Positions 34,857 through 43,334 of a DNA stretch of 64,000 nt are shown here, one piece after another. Source of the DNA: Bradyrhizobium sp. AUGA SZCCT0158 (lineage in GTDB: Bacteria; Pseudomonadota; Alphaproteobacteria; Rhizobiales; Xanthobacteraceae); contig NZ_JAFCME010000025.1 of NCBI RefSeq assembly GCF_018130065.1, positions 1 to 64,000 on the forward strand, given 5' to 3'. Each line of letters starts with the position of its first letter. Within the stretch, counting starts at the first letter, position 1. A program made the position numbers and the translations under genes. The notes under the pieces were generated by a model. The model did no database searches. It was not told the origin of the DNA and saw only the letters and a list, made by a program, of their open reading frames with translations.

Positions 34857-35609
34857 CTACTCGATCGGACGGCCGGTCATCGCGGTGAGCTCCTTCACCA
34901 GGCGGTCGGACATCTGTCCGGTCACCGGCAGTTTGCGGTCGCGCTCGAATTTCGTGATCGCCGCCTGCGTGTCCGAACCGACGGCGCCGGTCGGCTTCAA
35001 CTGGCCGTAGCCGTATTCGGTCAGCGCGCGCTGCACCGACGCCACGCGGCGCGCGCCCGCGGACTGCGCGGAAGCCGGAACCGGCGCCGGGGGCCTCGCG
35101 ACATGGGACGTCGCGGCCGGCACGGACCCGTTCGGTTTGGCCACCGGAGTAGCAGTGCTGGAAGCTGCGGCGGCGGGAGCCGAACCGGTCGACCTGACCA
35201 CCAGATTGGTCATGGGGTCAGTGTTTTTGGGGTCAGCGCTCTTGGGGTCGGTGGTTTTGGGATCGGCGTTTCTGCTCTCGACGGGTTTCGGTTCCGGGGG
35301 CTCAGCGGAACGCACCAGTTCTACCGGGCGCGGACGGGGCAGCGGGTTCGCAGCCACCGGCGCCGGCGCCGGCAGTTTCACGACCGAACCGAACATCGGC
35401 GACGGATGACGACCGGCCTGCAGAAACAACGCGTTGGTGAGGATGGCGCCGATGGCGGCAACGGCCAGCGCGCCGGCCAGCATGTCCTTCGGACTGCGCA
35501 AGAGCATGCGCATCACAAATCCACGCTCTTCTTCCGCGTCGACTGCAACCGCTTTCGCGCCGCGGCGGCGGCGCGGCATCTCGTCGTCCTCGATCGTTCG
35601 CTTAGGCAC
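34857..35609 (-). CDS. Membrane-anchored peptidoglycan-binding domain protein
   Basis: A 250-aa protein: basic cytoplasmic N-terminus, one membrane helix (MLAGALAVAAIGAILTNALF, about 43-62), and a long Pro/Ala-rich stalk. The final 65 residues are a PG_binding_1-type module (VQRALTEYGYGQLKPTGAVG with TQAAITKFERDRKLPVTG). The stalk includes pentapeptide repeats (TTDPK, SADPK, NTDPM) encoded by a 15-bp tandem repeat. Its start overlaps the end of the PAS kinase gene by eight bases, so the two are co-expressed. It probably links membrane and wall. Confidence 0.82.
   Translation of the reverse strand: MPKRTIEDDEMPRRRRGAKAVAVDAEEERGFVMRMLLRSPKDMLAGALAVAAIGAILTNALFLQAGRHPSPMFGSVVKLPAPAPVAANPLPRPRPVELVRSAEPPEPKPVESRNADPKTTDPKSADPKNTDPMTNLVVRSTGSAPAAAASSTATPVAKPNGSVPAATSHVARPPAPVPASAQSAGARRVASVQRALTEYGYGQLKPTGAVGSDTQAAITKFERDRKLPVTGQMSDRLVKELTAMTGRPIE
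35217..35261 (-). repeat. 15-bp coding tandem repeat
   Basis: Three in-phase units (35217-35231, 35232-35246, 35247-35261), each ending TTGGG on the plus strand, encode pentapeptides of the form DPK-x-x in the stalk of the peptidoglycan-binding protein. Unit number can change without shifting frame. Confidence 0.75.
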
Positions 35610-37446
35610 TTTTCTTCACCTGATGGGCTTGGTCTTGTAATCCTGATCGCAGCGCCGGCTTCAGCGTCGCTACATTGCTCGAAGGTGCTTGGCTCGAAGG
35701 GCTCGAAGGCGAACTCAATTCCACCGCCGACGGCATGAAGGCAAGCGGCAAGACCACGGTTACCGTGGTTCCCTCATCGACCTTGCTCTGAACATTCACC
35801 TCGCCATGGTGCAATCCGACCAGGCCCTTCACGATCGACAGCCCGAGGCCGGTGCCTTCGTGCTTGCGCTGATAGGTCTTGCCGGCCTGGAAGAACGGAT
35901 CGCCGATCCGCTTGAGATCGTCGGGTGCGATGCCGACCCCGGTATCGGTCACGCGAAGCATCAGGCGCGAGCCCTCGACCGCAGCCGAGACGGTGACATG
36001 GCCGCCGCGCTCGGTGAATTTGACGGCGTTGGCGACCAGGTTCAGCACGATCTGTTTGAAGGCGCGTGGGTCTCCCGTCATCATGGGCAGATCTTCCGGC
36101 GCACGGGTGACGAGATCGACGCCGTTGTCGCGCGCTTTCAGGGCCAGCAGGTTGCAGCAATGCAGCAATGCGGCACGCGGCGCAAATGGCTCCGGCGAAA
36201 TCTCGAAATTGCCGGACTCCATCTTCGACATGTCGAGAATGCCGTTGACGACCGACAGCAGATGCTGCCCGGAATCGTTGATCAGTTGCGCGTATTCCTT
36301 GCGCCGCGCCGCGTCGATCATCAGCAGATCTTCCTGAACGATCATCTCGGAGAACCCGATGATGGCGTTGAGCGGCGTGCGCAGTTCATGGCTCATGGTG
36401 GCGAGGAAACGCGTCTTGGATGCATCCGCCCGTTCGGCGGCGGTACGCGCCAACTCCAGCGCCTGCTCCTGCACCTTGCGGTCGGTGACGTCGCGCATCA
36501 CGGCGACGACTTCGGCCTCGGGCGAGGCATGCTCGAGCGGCCGGCAGCGCATCTCGACCCAGATGAAATCGGAGTTGCTCTGGCCGCGGACGACATCGCG
36601 CCGCAGCCGGAACTCGACGCTGCGCGCCTCGCCGCCACGCGCGGCGTCCGACAATGCGGTCAGATAGGCCGGACGATCGGCCACATGGACGCGGTCGAAC
36701 AGGCCGTGACCTGCAAGCCGCGTGACTGAAGTGCCCAGCATGGTTTCCGCGGCGGGCGAGATGAACTGCACCGCGCCGTTGCGGCTGTGGCGTGAAATCA
36801 CGTCGCTCATGTTAAGCGCCAGCAGGCGGTAGCGGTCTTCCTCGACACTGAGCAGTGCGACGCTGGTACGCGCCAGCGATTCCGAGCCAAAGGCGAGACC
36901 GACGGCATAGAGCGTCGCCGCCGCGATTCCAACCGCCATCAGCAGGCTACGCAACGCCGCGTTCGGCTCCAGCACCGGCAACAGGTCGAAATGCCCGAGG
37001 GCGATCAAGAGCGCGGCGCAGGACAACGCCAGCGCCGAAGCAAACGCGACGACGCGGCGCGAGGCCGAGAGCGCGGCCTCAAGCGGCACCACGACCAGCC
37101 CGACCGCGGCAAAGGACTCAATGCCTCCGGTGTTCGCGGCGACCATCATGACGAGACCGGCCAGCGCCAGCGACGACAGAATATGTGCGCCGTCGTAACG
37201 ACCGGTGCGCGACAAGAACCATGACAGCAGGATGGGTGCGATCAGCCAGGCAAAAGCCGCAACCTCGATAGCCGTGGGCGCACCGCGCATCGCCAGGTAG
37301 ACCGGGAATGCCGCAAAGGCGGCGAGGCTGCCGAGCAGCCGCGGCGCCATGAAGGCACGATGGCGCGCGCGCGTCAGCGCATCATATCGTGCGGACGGAT
37401 GCAGCAGCGCATCGAGACAATCGCGGATGATACTCAAAACACTCAC
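35602..37446 (-). CDS. PAS sensor histidine kinase, DivJ/PleC-like
   Basis: A 614-aa membrane kinase. Six or so hydrophobic segments fill residues 35-200. A PAS domain (about 210-330) follows, then the HisKA box FLATMSHELRTPLNAIIGFSEM with His at about 353. The catalytic motifs are NLVANAVKF, DTGVGI and GTGLGLSIVKGL. The H-box matches the DivJ/PleC/PdhS group, kinases that set cell-cycle timing through DivK in alphaproteobacteria; this assignment is inference. A near-CtrA site lies 88 bases upstream. It overlaps the peptidoglycan-binding gene downstream. Confidence 0.87.
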   Translation of the reverse strand: MSVLSIIRDCLDALLHPSARYDALTRARHRAFMAPRLLGSLAAFAAFPVYLAMRGAPTAIEVAAFAWLIAPILLSWFLSRTGRYDGAHILSSLALAGLVMMVAANTGGIESFAAVGLVVVPLEAALSASRRVVAFASALALSCAALLIALGHFDLLPVLEPNAALRSLLMAVGIAAATLYAVGLAFGSESLARTSVALLSVEEDRYRLLALNMSDVISRHSRNGAVQFISPAAETMLGTSVTRLAGHGLFDRVHVADRPAYLTALSDAARGGEARSVEFRLRRDVVRGQSNSDFIWVEMRCRPLEHASPEAEVVAVMRDVTDRKVQEQALELARTAAERADASKTRFLATMSHELRTPLNAIIGFSEMIVQEDLLMIDAARRKEYAQLINDSGQHLLSVVNGILDMSKMESGNFEISPEPFAPRAALLHCCNLLALKARDNGVDLVTRAPEDLPMMTGDPRAFKQIVLNLVANAVKFTERGGHVTVSAAVEGSRLMLRVTDTGVGIAPDDLKRIGDPFFQAGKTYQRKHEGTGLGLSIVKGLVGLHHGEVNVQSKVDEGTTVTVVLPLAFMPSAVELSSPSSPSSQAPSSNVATLKPALRSGLQDQAHQVKKSA

Positions 37447-37873
37447 GGCTTTTGCGCTTCGGCTTGTTCGTCTGTTGGCTTGCAGACGCGCCGGAACGCC
37501 CCCTTATCTTTGGCCCACCGTGTCAGAGCGAACTTAAGCGAACGCTAAGGCACGGTGGCCGGGTGGCAAACACCGTGCATTCGCGGAGCTTTAACCCGTT
37601 ACGGAACGCTCATTCGACGCGGATGGTGAACGACAGGTTTCCGGCGCGATCAATCTATGGTTTCGAAATGGTGGACGGCCCCGGCACGCCCACTTTTTTT
37701 GTTCGCGAATATCAATCGAAAATTTACGTCGAATCAAATCATTGGAATTTTCAGCGAATTTTCGGCGAATTTACTTCAATGCAAACACTTGCGATTTATC
37801 GACGGCTGATAGTCAGGAGCAAACCTGCGGACATAACCGCAACAAGACCAAAAGAAACGACCGGGGTCGCGAG
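37447..37873. other. Gene-free gap of about 430 bases with AT-rich core
   Basis: Divergent promoters for the PAS kinase (leftward) and the DUF5330 gene (rightward) must lie here. The left part holds TTAA-7-CTAA at 37534-37548, one base off a CtrA box. The segment from about 37690 to 37800 is strikingly AT-rich for this chromosome, with runs such as AAAATTTACG and GAATTTTC. No credible gene is seen. Confidence 0.6.
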
Positions 37874-38305
37874 ATGTTCTTTCTGCTTCGCATGGTGTTC
37901 TGGCTCGGACTGGTGCTCGTGCTGCTGCCCAGAGAAAAGACGCCTGAATCGGACAAGCTGCCGCAGATCGGCGCCTCCGAAGCCGTGTCGGCTGCGACCG
38001 CGGCCGTCTCCGACATGGGGCAGTTCTGCAAGCGCCAGCCCACGGCCTGTGAAGTCGGCGGCCAGGCCGCGACCGTGATCGGCCAGCGCGCTCAGGACGG
38101 CGCGCGCAAGCTGTATCAGATCATCACCGACAAGCCCGACAAGCCCGACAAGTCCGATAAACCCGACAAGAAAGCCCCCGATCACACCGGCTCGATCGAC
38201 GGCGCGGGCGACGACGAAGCCACGCCGGCGGCCACCGCGCGGGGCGACACGCTCACGCAAGACGATCTCGTAACCGAGTGGCGCGGCACGACGTCTATGC
38301 ATTGA
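37874..38305 (+). CDS. DUF5330 protein with DKP repeat
   Basis: A 143-aa protein starting MFFLLRMVFWLGLVLVLLP, an N-terminal signal or anchor. The conserved core SAATAAVSDMGQFCKRQPTAC is followed by GQAATVIGQRAQDGARKLY, as in DUF5330 proteins of rhizobia. A tandem tripeptide stretch (DKP x4, with one DKS) at residues 86-97 is coded by 9-bp repeats. An upstream frame exists, but ATG 37874 directly precedes the hydrophobic stretch. Function unknown; likely periplasmic. Confidence 0.75.
   Translation: MFFLLRMVFWLGLVLVLLPREKTPESDKLPQIGASEAVSAATAAVSDMGQFCKRQPTACEVGGQAATVIGQRAQDGARKLYQIITDKPDKPDKSDKPDKKAPDHTGSIDGAGDDEATPAATARGDTLTQDDLVTEWRGTTSMH
38127..38168 (+). repeat. 9-bp coding tandem repeat (DKP units)
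   Basis: GACAAGCCC twice, then GACAAGTCC, GATAAACCC and a final GACAAG. In-phase in the DUF5330 gene, so copy-number changes lengthen or shorten the linker only. Confidence 0.8.
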
Positions 38306-38332
38306 AGGATTAAATGGCGGAAAAATAGGCCC

Positions 38333-38344
38333 GGAACCGGTTCC
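38333..38344 (+). terminator. Palindrome after the DUF5330 gene
   Basis: GGAACCGGTTCC followed by ATTTTC, 28 bases after the stop. It is a short self-complementary element that may end the transcript. A TATATA at about 38375-38380 is a possible -10 for sufE. Confidence 0.35.
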
Positions 38345-38409
38345 ATTTTCGTCGCTTTCGCTCCACCCGCATCCTATATAGACGGTGGGAGCATGGAACA
38401 CGGGCCACG

Positions 38410-38838
38410 ATGACGATCGACGAGATCAGGGAAAATTTTGAGCTGCTGGACGAGTGGGACGACCGCTACCGGTACGTCATCGAACTCGGCCGCACACTGG
38501 CGCCGATGCCGGACGCCGAGCATTCAGCGGCCAACAAGGTCAACGGCTGCGCCAGCCAGGTCTGGCTCTCGAAGCAGCTCGACCGCAGCGGCAACAGCGA
38601 ACCGCGCCTGAATTACCTCGGCGACAGCGACGCCCACATCGTGCGCGGCCTGATCGCTATCCTGCTGACGCTCTATTCCGGGCACACGCCGCAACAGATC
38701 CTGTCGACGGATGCGATTGCCCTGTTCGACGAACTCGGATTTCGCGAGCATCTGACGCCGCAGCGCTCCAACGGTCTGCGCTCGATGGTCGAGCGCATCC
38801 GCTCCGATGCGCGCGAGGCGCTTGCCACGGCTTCCTGA
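38410..38838 (+). CDS. sufE: SufE-family cysteine desulfuration protein
   Basis: A 142-aa SufE homolog. The active-site Cys is in NKVNGCASQVWL near residue 50, preceded by RYVIELGRTLAPMP and followed by DSDAHIVRGLIAILLTLYSGHTP, the family pattern. It accepts sulfane sulfur from the cysteine desulfurase SufS and passes it to Fe-S scaffolds. It is a lone gene here; suf operon genes are absent from the window, as is usual for rhizobia with a separate sufE. Confidence 0.93.
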   Translation: MTIDEIRENFELLDEWDDRYRYVIELGRTLAPMPDAEHSAANKVNGCASQVWLSKQLDRSGNSEPRLNYLGDSDAHIVRGLIAILLTLYSGHTPQQILSTDAIALFDELGFREHLTPQRSNGLRSMVERIRSDAREALATAS

Positions 38839-38887
38839 CGCGTTTTCTTAACGCGACCCGGTATCCACTTCGCTCGAAAACGCTTTG
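38836..38887 (+). repeat. Dispersed hairpin repeat, copy C
   Basis: Runs TGACGCGTTTTCTTAACGCG, then CCGGTATCCACTTCGCTCG and AAAACGC. Its first bases are the stop codon of sufE, and its last reach the stop of the convergent MucR gene. Same family as 4085-4142 and 15197-15260. Confidence 0.75.
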
Positions 38888-39301
38888 CTATTTCCGCTTC
38901 CGCGCCTGCTGGCCGAGGCCCATTTTCTTGGCGAGCTGCGAACGGGCCACCGCATAATTCGGCGCGACCATCGGATAGTCGGGCGGAAGGCCCCATTTGT
39001 CGCGATATTGCTCCGGCGTCATGTTGTATTGCGTGCGCAGATGGCGCTTCAGCGACTTGAAGCGTTTGCCGTCCTCGAGACAGATCAGATACTCCGGGGT
39101 CATCGATTTCTTGACGGACACGGCCGGCTTTGCCGGTTCGAGCGGCGTCTCGATCCGGCCGGTCGATACCCGCAGCAGGGCGGCGTGAACCTGGCTGATC
39201 AGGCTCGGGATTTCAGAAGCCTGCGTCGGATTGTTGCTGAGATAGGCCGATACGATATTGGCGGTCAGTTCGACGGGCGTCTTGCCGGCGGAATCGGTCA
39301 T
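38888..39301 (-). CDS. MucR/Ros-family transcriptional regulator
   Basis: A 137-aa regulator. The N-terminal half (TANIVSAYLSNNPTQASEIPSLI, in two motifs ANIVSAYLSNN and EIPSLISQVH) is the oligomerisation region of MucR. The C-terminal half is the Ros-type finger region: LICLEDGKRFKSLKRHL, then MTPEQYRDKWGLP and YPMVAPNY. Only one Cys and one His of the Cys2His2 set are present; Asp replaces the second Cys, and Gln/Tyr stand where the last His would be. Such zinc-poor Ros homologs still fold in some rhizobia. MucR proteins act as H-NS-like silencers of surface-polysaccharide and symbiosis genes. Confidence 0.9.
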   Translation of the reverse strand: MTDSAGKTPVELTANIVSAYLSNNPTQASEIPSLISQVHAALLRVSTGRIETPLEPAKPAVSVKKSMTPEYLICLEDGKRFKSLKRHLRTQYNMTPEQYRDKWGLPPDYPMVAPNYAVARSQLAKKMGLGQQARKRK

Positions 39302-39499
39302 GGCTCAACCTTCCTGGGAATCGCAATCGCGATCCTGGGATCGCGAACGCGCGAGCGCGTAGGGTGCTGAAAGTATCCGGCCGCGCCTATACGCAAAGGG
39401 AATTTATTACGACTTGCGAATATGACCGAATTACCCGGAATCTGACAAGAACAACGGCGTTTTATTTTCACGCCGGCTTGCCGGCCAAGTATTGGCGCT

Positions 39500-40387
39500 T
39501 CAGGGCCGCTGATCGAGGTGCGTGCGCAGCTCGTCGATGGAAGCAAAGCGCATCATGCCCTCGGGCATCTGGGCCTCGATTGATCCGTCCGAATAGAGCG
39601 AATAGGCCATGCCGTCGACGACGCCCGATTTCAGCACCGTTACGGCCGGCTGTTGGTCATTGCGCGGCGGGACGCCGTTTGGTTCGTCAAATGCGGGGGG
39701 TGTCCGGCCCGCGCGACGCGGCGGGGTCTCACCAGGCCGCGATCGCTCCGGTTTCGGCCAGGCATCATCGAACGATGGCGGTTGCGCTTCGGCGGGAACT
39801 GGCGGCGGCGGCGCGGCTGGCGGATTGGGGCGAAGGTCCGGCGACAACAGATCCGGCGGCAGCGGCTCGCTGGTCCTTGCCTGCGCGCGCTCGCGCTCCT
39901 TTCGCGACGTCGACGAAAACAACAGATTGCGCTTTGGCTTCGGCGCAGCCTCGGCGGGCTCGGATTCCGGCGGCAGATCGCCACGCGGGCGCTCGCGCGT
40001 GGCGACCTCACCCTGCCATGGCGGCGGAGACGGCGAGGCGGCAGCAGGTGCGGCGGGCTCGCTGCCGGCACTCTCGGCGGTCTCCAGCTTGAACGGAAGG
40101 CCGTCGCCTGAACCAGCCTCCGGTGACATACCCGGTGGAAGCACCGGCCGTACCGTGGCCTCGCCGCGCGGCTGGGATACGCTCGCACCGAGCTGCCGCC
40201 CGATGTTCCTCAGTTCCCGCACCGCCACCCAGAGCCCGAGCATGATCGCGCCCGTGCAAAACCCGGTCACGCCGGAGAGGATCAGCGTGTTGCCGGTGCT
40301 GAATTCGTTGATCGTGATCCCGTAGCCAATCGCCAGCAGGCCCGCCAAAACAAGGCCGGTACCCGCGACCAACATGCCAACCATCAT
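39500..40387 (-). CDS. Membrane protein with Pro-rich cytoplasmic region
   Basis: A 295-aa protein with two N-terminal membrane helices (about 2-22 and 33-57), then a long Pro/Ala/Glu/Arg-rich disordered region to about residue 240. A short ordered C-terminus follows (VVDGMAYSLYSDGSIEAQMPEG, ending SIDELRTHLDQRP). The C-terminal piece resembles a conserved rhizobial motif reading a beta-hairpin. No enzyme motif is present. The start is one of two adjacent ATGs. Role unknown. Confidence 0.75.
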   Translation of the reverse strand: MMVGMLVAGTGLVLAGLLAIGYGITINEFSTGNTLILSGVTGFCTGAIMLGLWVAVRELRNIGRQLGASVSQPRGEATVRPVLPPGMSPEAGSGDGLPFKLETAESAGSEPAAPAAASPSPPPWQGEVATRERPRGDLPPESEPAEAAPKPKRNLLFSSTSRKERERAQARTSEPLPPDLLSPDLRPNPPAAPPPPVPAEAQPPSFDDAWPKPERSRPGETPPRRAGRTPPAFDEPNGVPPRNDQQPAVTVLKSGVVDGMAYSLYSDGSIEAQMPEGMMRFASIDELRTHLDQRP

Positions 40388-40754
40388 CGAACTAACCCCC
40401 CGGCTGCGCCCGAAATGCTCGCAAACCGCCTATGCCACGATACCGTCATAATGTGCGCACCGCCAACCAGCAATTCTGCACAGAGTTCCTCAAAAAACGG
40501 TTCCTCAAAAATCCCGGCGGCGGAAACCTTCCCTCTGCAAAATTCAGGCGCCGATCGCGGCATTCAGCTGCCATTCAGACGCCTCCCGTAAATCTACTGC
40601 CTACTAATTACCGCCAATTTGTTGCATTGCATCAGGGAATTAGACCACAATTCCCGATTACTTGAAAATGGAACTGCGCTATATGGATGCCGGGGAAAAG
40701 AGGCTCAAAAGCGCAAACGCTGGGCCAAAGGGGACACCGGGTTAGCCAATAGCC
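40388..40754. other. Gene-free gap of about 370 bases
   Basis: Divergent promoters for the membrane protein (leftward) and the GT39 gene (rightward) should lie here. It contains two direct copies of GTTCCTCAAAAA at 40485-40496 and 40500-40511 (15-base period). It is more AT-rich than its flanks. No gene is seen. Confidence 0.55.
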
Positions 40755-42404
40755 ATGTCAGCCATCACGACATCTGCCGTCGATACGCCCGAGCGGCGCT
40801 CGATGGAGCGGACTTGGGACGACCTAGCCATGGTCGTGCTGGCCGCTGTCACCCTGGTCGCAGGTTTGACCTTCCGTGATTACGGACTGGGCTGGGACGA
40901 TTACACCCACGCCGAATATGCCGAGCTGTTGCTGCGCATGTACGGTTCCGGTTTCAAGGATATCGGCGCGCTGTCGTTCGCCAATCTCTACATGTATGGC
41001 GGCGGCTTCGACATGGCGGCGGCACTGCTGCACAAGATCATCCCGCTCGAACTGTTCGAAACACGCCGCCTGCTCGGCGCCGTCGTCGGTGTCATCGGAC
41101 TTGCCGTGACGTGGCGGCTGGCGCGGCGGGTCGGCGGTCCGCTGGCCGGGCTCGCGACGCTGTTGCTGCTGGCGCTGTGCCCGACTTTCTATGGCCACAT
41201 GTTCATGAACCCGAAGGACGCACCATTCGCGGTCTCGATGGTGATCCTGATCCTGGGTCTGGTCCGCCTCGCCGAGGAATATCCGCAGCCTTCGCCGCGA
41301 ACCATCCTGATCGTCGGCCTGGGTGCCGGCCTTGCGATCGGTTGCCGGATCCTCGGCGGCCTGGCGTTGGTCTATGCCGTCGTCGGTTTCATTCCCTTGT
41401 TGATCGAGGAATATCGCACGCAGGGGCTGCGCGAAGCCGTGCATCGCTTTGGTCATGTGGTCTACGTGCTGCTGCCGGGCCTCGTGTTCGGCTACCTGCT
41501 GATGGGCCTGGTGTGGCCGTGGGCAATCATGGAGCCGGACCATCCTTTCAAGGCTCTGACCTATTTCTCGCATTTCTTCGAAAAGCCCTGGAAGGAAATG
41601 TTCGACGGCGCCCTGGTATCGGTGCCGGACATGCCGTGGTCGTATCTGCCGACGCTGTTCGCGCTGCAGCTCCCCGAAGTACTGCTGGCGCTGTTGTTCG
41701 CCGGCATCATCGGCACCTTCATGTCTCTGTCGCGCACCGACGTGCCGGCCCGCCGCAAGACCATTATGCTGATCCTCACGATGGCGGCGACGCTGCCGCT
41801 GGTGATCGCGATGGTGAAGCGGCCCGCGCTCTACAACGGCATCCGGCATTTCGTGTTCGTGATCCCGCCAATGGCGGTGCTGGCCGGCGTCGCCTTCGGC
41901 CGGGGCATGACCTGGCTGAAGGAAAACCGCCGCAGCTGGCAACCCGCAGCCCTTGCGGCGTTCGCATTCGGGCTGTTGCTGCCGCTCAGCGAAATGATCC
42001 GCCTGCATCCTTACGAATACACCCACTTCAACCACATCGCCGGCACTGTCCGCTCCGCCGACAATTTCTTCATGCTGGATTATTGGGGCCTGGCGCTGAA
42101 GCAGGCTTCCGACGGCCTGCGCGAGGAACTGGTCGAGCGGCAGGAAGTCGCGCCGAGCGGGCGCAAGTGGAAGGTTGCGGTGTGCGGCCCGCAACGTCCG
42201 GCGCAGGTCGCGCTCGGTCCGGATTTCACCATCGGCTGGGACAGCAACGCCGCCGACTTCGCGATGACGCTGGGCGAATTCTATTGCAAGGGTCTCACCG
42301 CACCGGTGATGGTGGAAATCAAGCGCGACGACGTCGTGTTCGCGCGCGTCTACGACATCCGCGGCCGCGCCATTTCCTCCCTGCTGGCCATTCCGGCGCC
42401 GTAG
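40755..42404 (+). CDS. GT39-family membrane glycosyltransferase
   Basis: A 549-aa integral membrane protein with about ten hydrophobic spans. The first loop has LGWDDYTHAEY, matching the acidic catalytic loop of PMT/ArnT-like GT-C enzymes, and HMFMNPKDAPFAV is the second conserved loop. These enzymes transfer sugars from polyprenyl-phosphate donors on the periplasmic face. The last 120 residues are soluble. Donor and acceptor are unknown. The gene is followed by aldolase and epimerase genes on the same strand with a 111-base gap. Confidence 0.82.
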   Translation: MSAITTSAVDTPERRSMERTWDDLAMVVLAAVTLVAGLTFRDYGLGWDDYTHAEYAELLLRMYGSGFKDIGALSFANLYMYGGGFDMAAALLHKIIPLELFETRRLLGAVVGVIGLAVTWRLARRVGGPLAGLATLLLLALCPTFYGHMFMNPKDAPFAVSMVILILGLVRLAEEYPQPSPRTILIVGLGAGLAIGCRILGGLALVYAVVGFIPLLIEEYRTQGLREAVHRFGHVVYVLLPGLVFGYLLMGLVWPWAIMEPDHPFKALTYFSHFFEKPWKEMFDGALVSVPDMPWSYLPTLFALQLPEVLLALLFAGIIGTFMSLSRTDVPARRKTIMLILTMAATLPLVIAMVKRPALYNGIRHFVFVIPPMAVLAGVAFGRGMTWLKENRRSWQPAALAAFAFGLLLPLSEMIRLHPYEYTHFNHIAGTVRSADNFFMLDYWGLALKQASDGLREELVERQEVAPSGRKWKVAVCGPQRPAQVALGPDFTIGWDSNAADFAMTLGEFYCKGLTAPVMVEIKRDDVVFARVYDIRGRAISSLLAIPAP

Positions 42405-42515
42405 CCCTTATCAAGCGCACAAAGGCATAACAGCCAGCCCTGGCCGCGCCTTGCTGTGGTGCGGGCGCAGGGCTAGCTTGCGCAACAAATCAGCAACACA
42501 CGGGAGAAACCGGTC

Positions 42516-43295
42516 ATGTCGCCAGCCGAAGCTCGCCCCAAGGAAGTACCGTCCGGGATGACCGATGCCGAGTGGAACCAGCGCGTCGATCTCGCCGCCG
42601 CCTATCGCCTGGTCGCACTGTATGGCTGGGACGATCTCGTCGACACCCACATTTCCGCGCGGGTACCCGGTCCGGAGCATCACTTCCTGATCAATCCTTA
42701 CGGCCTGATGTTCGACGAGATCACAGCTTCCAGCCTTGTGAAGGTCGACCTCAACGGCCACCAGCTCACCCAGAGCGACTACAGCATCAACCCGGCCGGC
42801 TTCACCATCCATTCGGCGATCCATGAGGTGCGCGAGGACGCCGGCTGCGTGCTGCATCTGCACACGCCCGACGGCACGGCGGTGGCGAGCTGCATGGAAG
42901 GGCTGCTGCCGATGAACCAGACCGCGCAACTGGTCACCCATGACCTCGCCTATCACGACTACGAAGGCATTGCGCTGGACCATGACGAGCGCCCGCGGCT
43001 GCAAAAGGAGCTCGGCAACAAGAACCACATGCTGCTGCGCAATCACGGCACGCTCACCGTCGGCCGCTCGGTCGCCTCCGCGTTCGAGCGCATGTACCAT
43101 CTGGAGCGGGCCTGCACGATGCAGGTGCGCACCCGCATGCTCGGGCCGACCGCCTACCCGGTCGAAGCGGCCGTGGTCGACAAGAACGCCGCATTGTTCA
43201 GCAATCCCGACCGTGCGGAAATGCGCTCGACCAACCTGGTGTGGCCGCCGCTGCTGCGCAAGCTCGATCGCATCGACCCGAGCTACCGGACCTGA
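42516..43295 (+). CDS. Class II aldolase/adducin family protein
   Basis: A 259-aa cytosolic enzyme. The fold-defining motifs are DTHISARVPGPEHHFLINPYG, seen as DTHISAR and FLINPYG, then LHLHTPDG with the metal-binding His pair and NHGTLTVGRSV with the third His. The family includes fuculose- and ribulose-phosphate aldolases and decarboxylases; this long subgroup is common in rhizobia, often next to sugar or aromatic catabolism. A GGGAGA site precedes the ATG. The downstream epimerase gene starts 39 bases later and is probably co-transcribed. Confidence 0.87.
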   Translation: MSPAEARPKEVPSGMTDAEWNQRVDLAAAYRLVALYGWDDLVDTHISARVPGPEHHFLINPYGLMFDEITASSLVKVDLNGHQLTQSDYSINPAGFTIHSAIHEVREDAGCVLHLHTPDGTAVASCMEGLLPMNQTAQLVTHDLAYHDYEGIALDHDERPRLQKELGNKNHMLLRNHGTLTVGRSVASAFERMYHLERACTMQVRTRMLGPTAYPVEAAVVDKNAALFSNPDRAEMRSTNLVWPPLLRKLDRIDPSYRT

Positions 43296-43334
43296 CGCCC
43301 GCACGCGGGTGAACAGTGCGAAAGGCCTGGCGAA

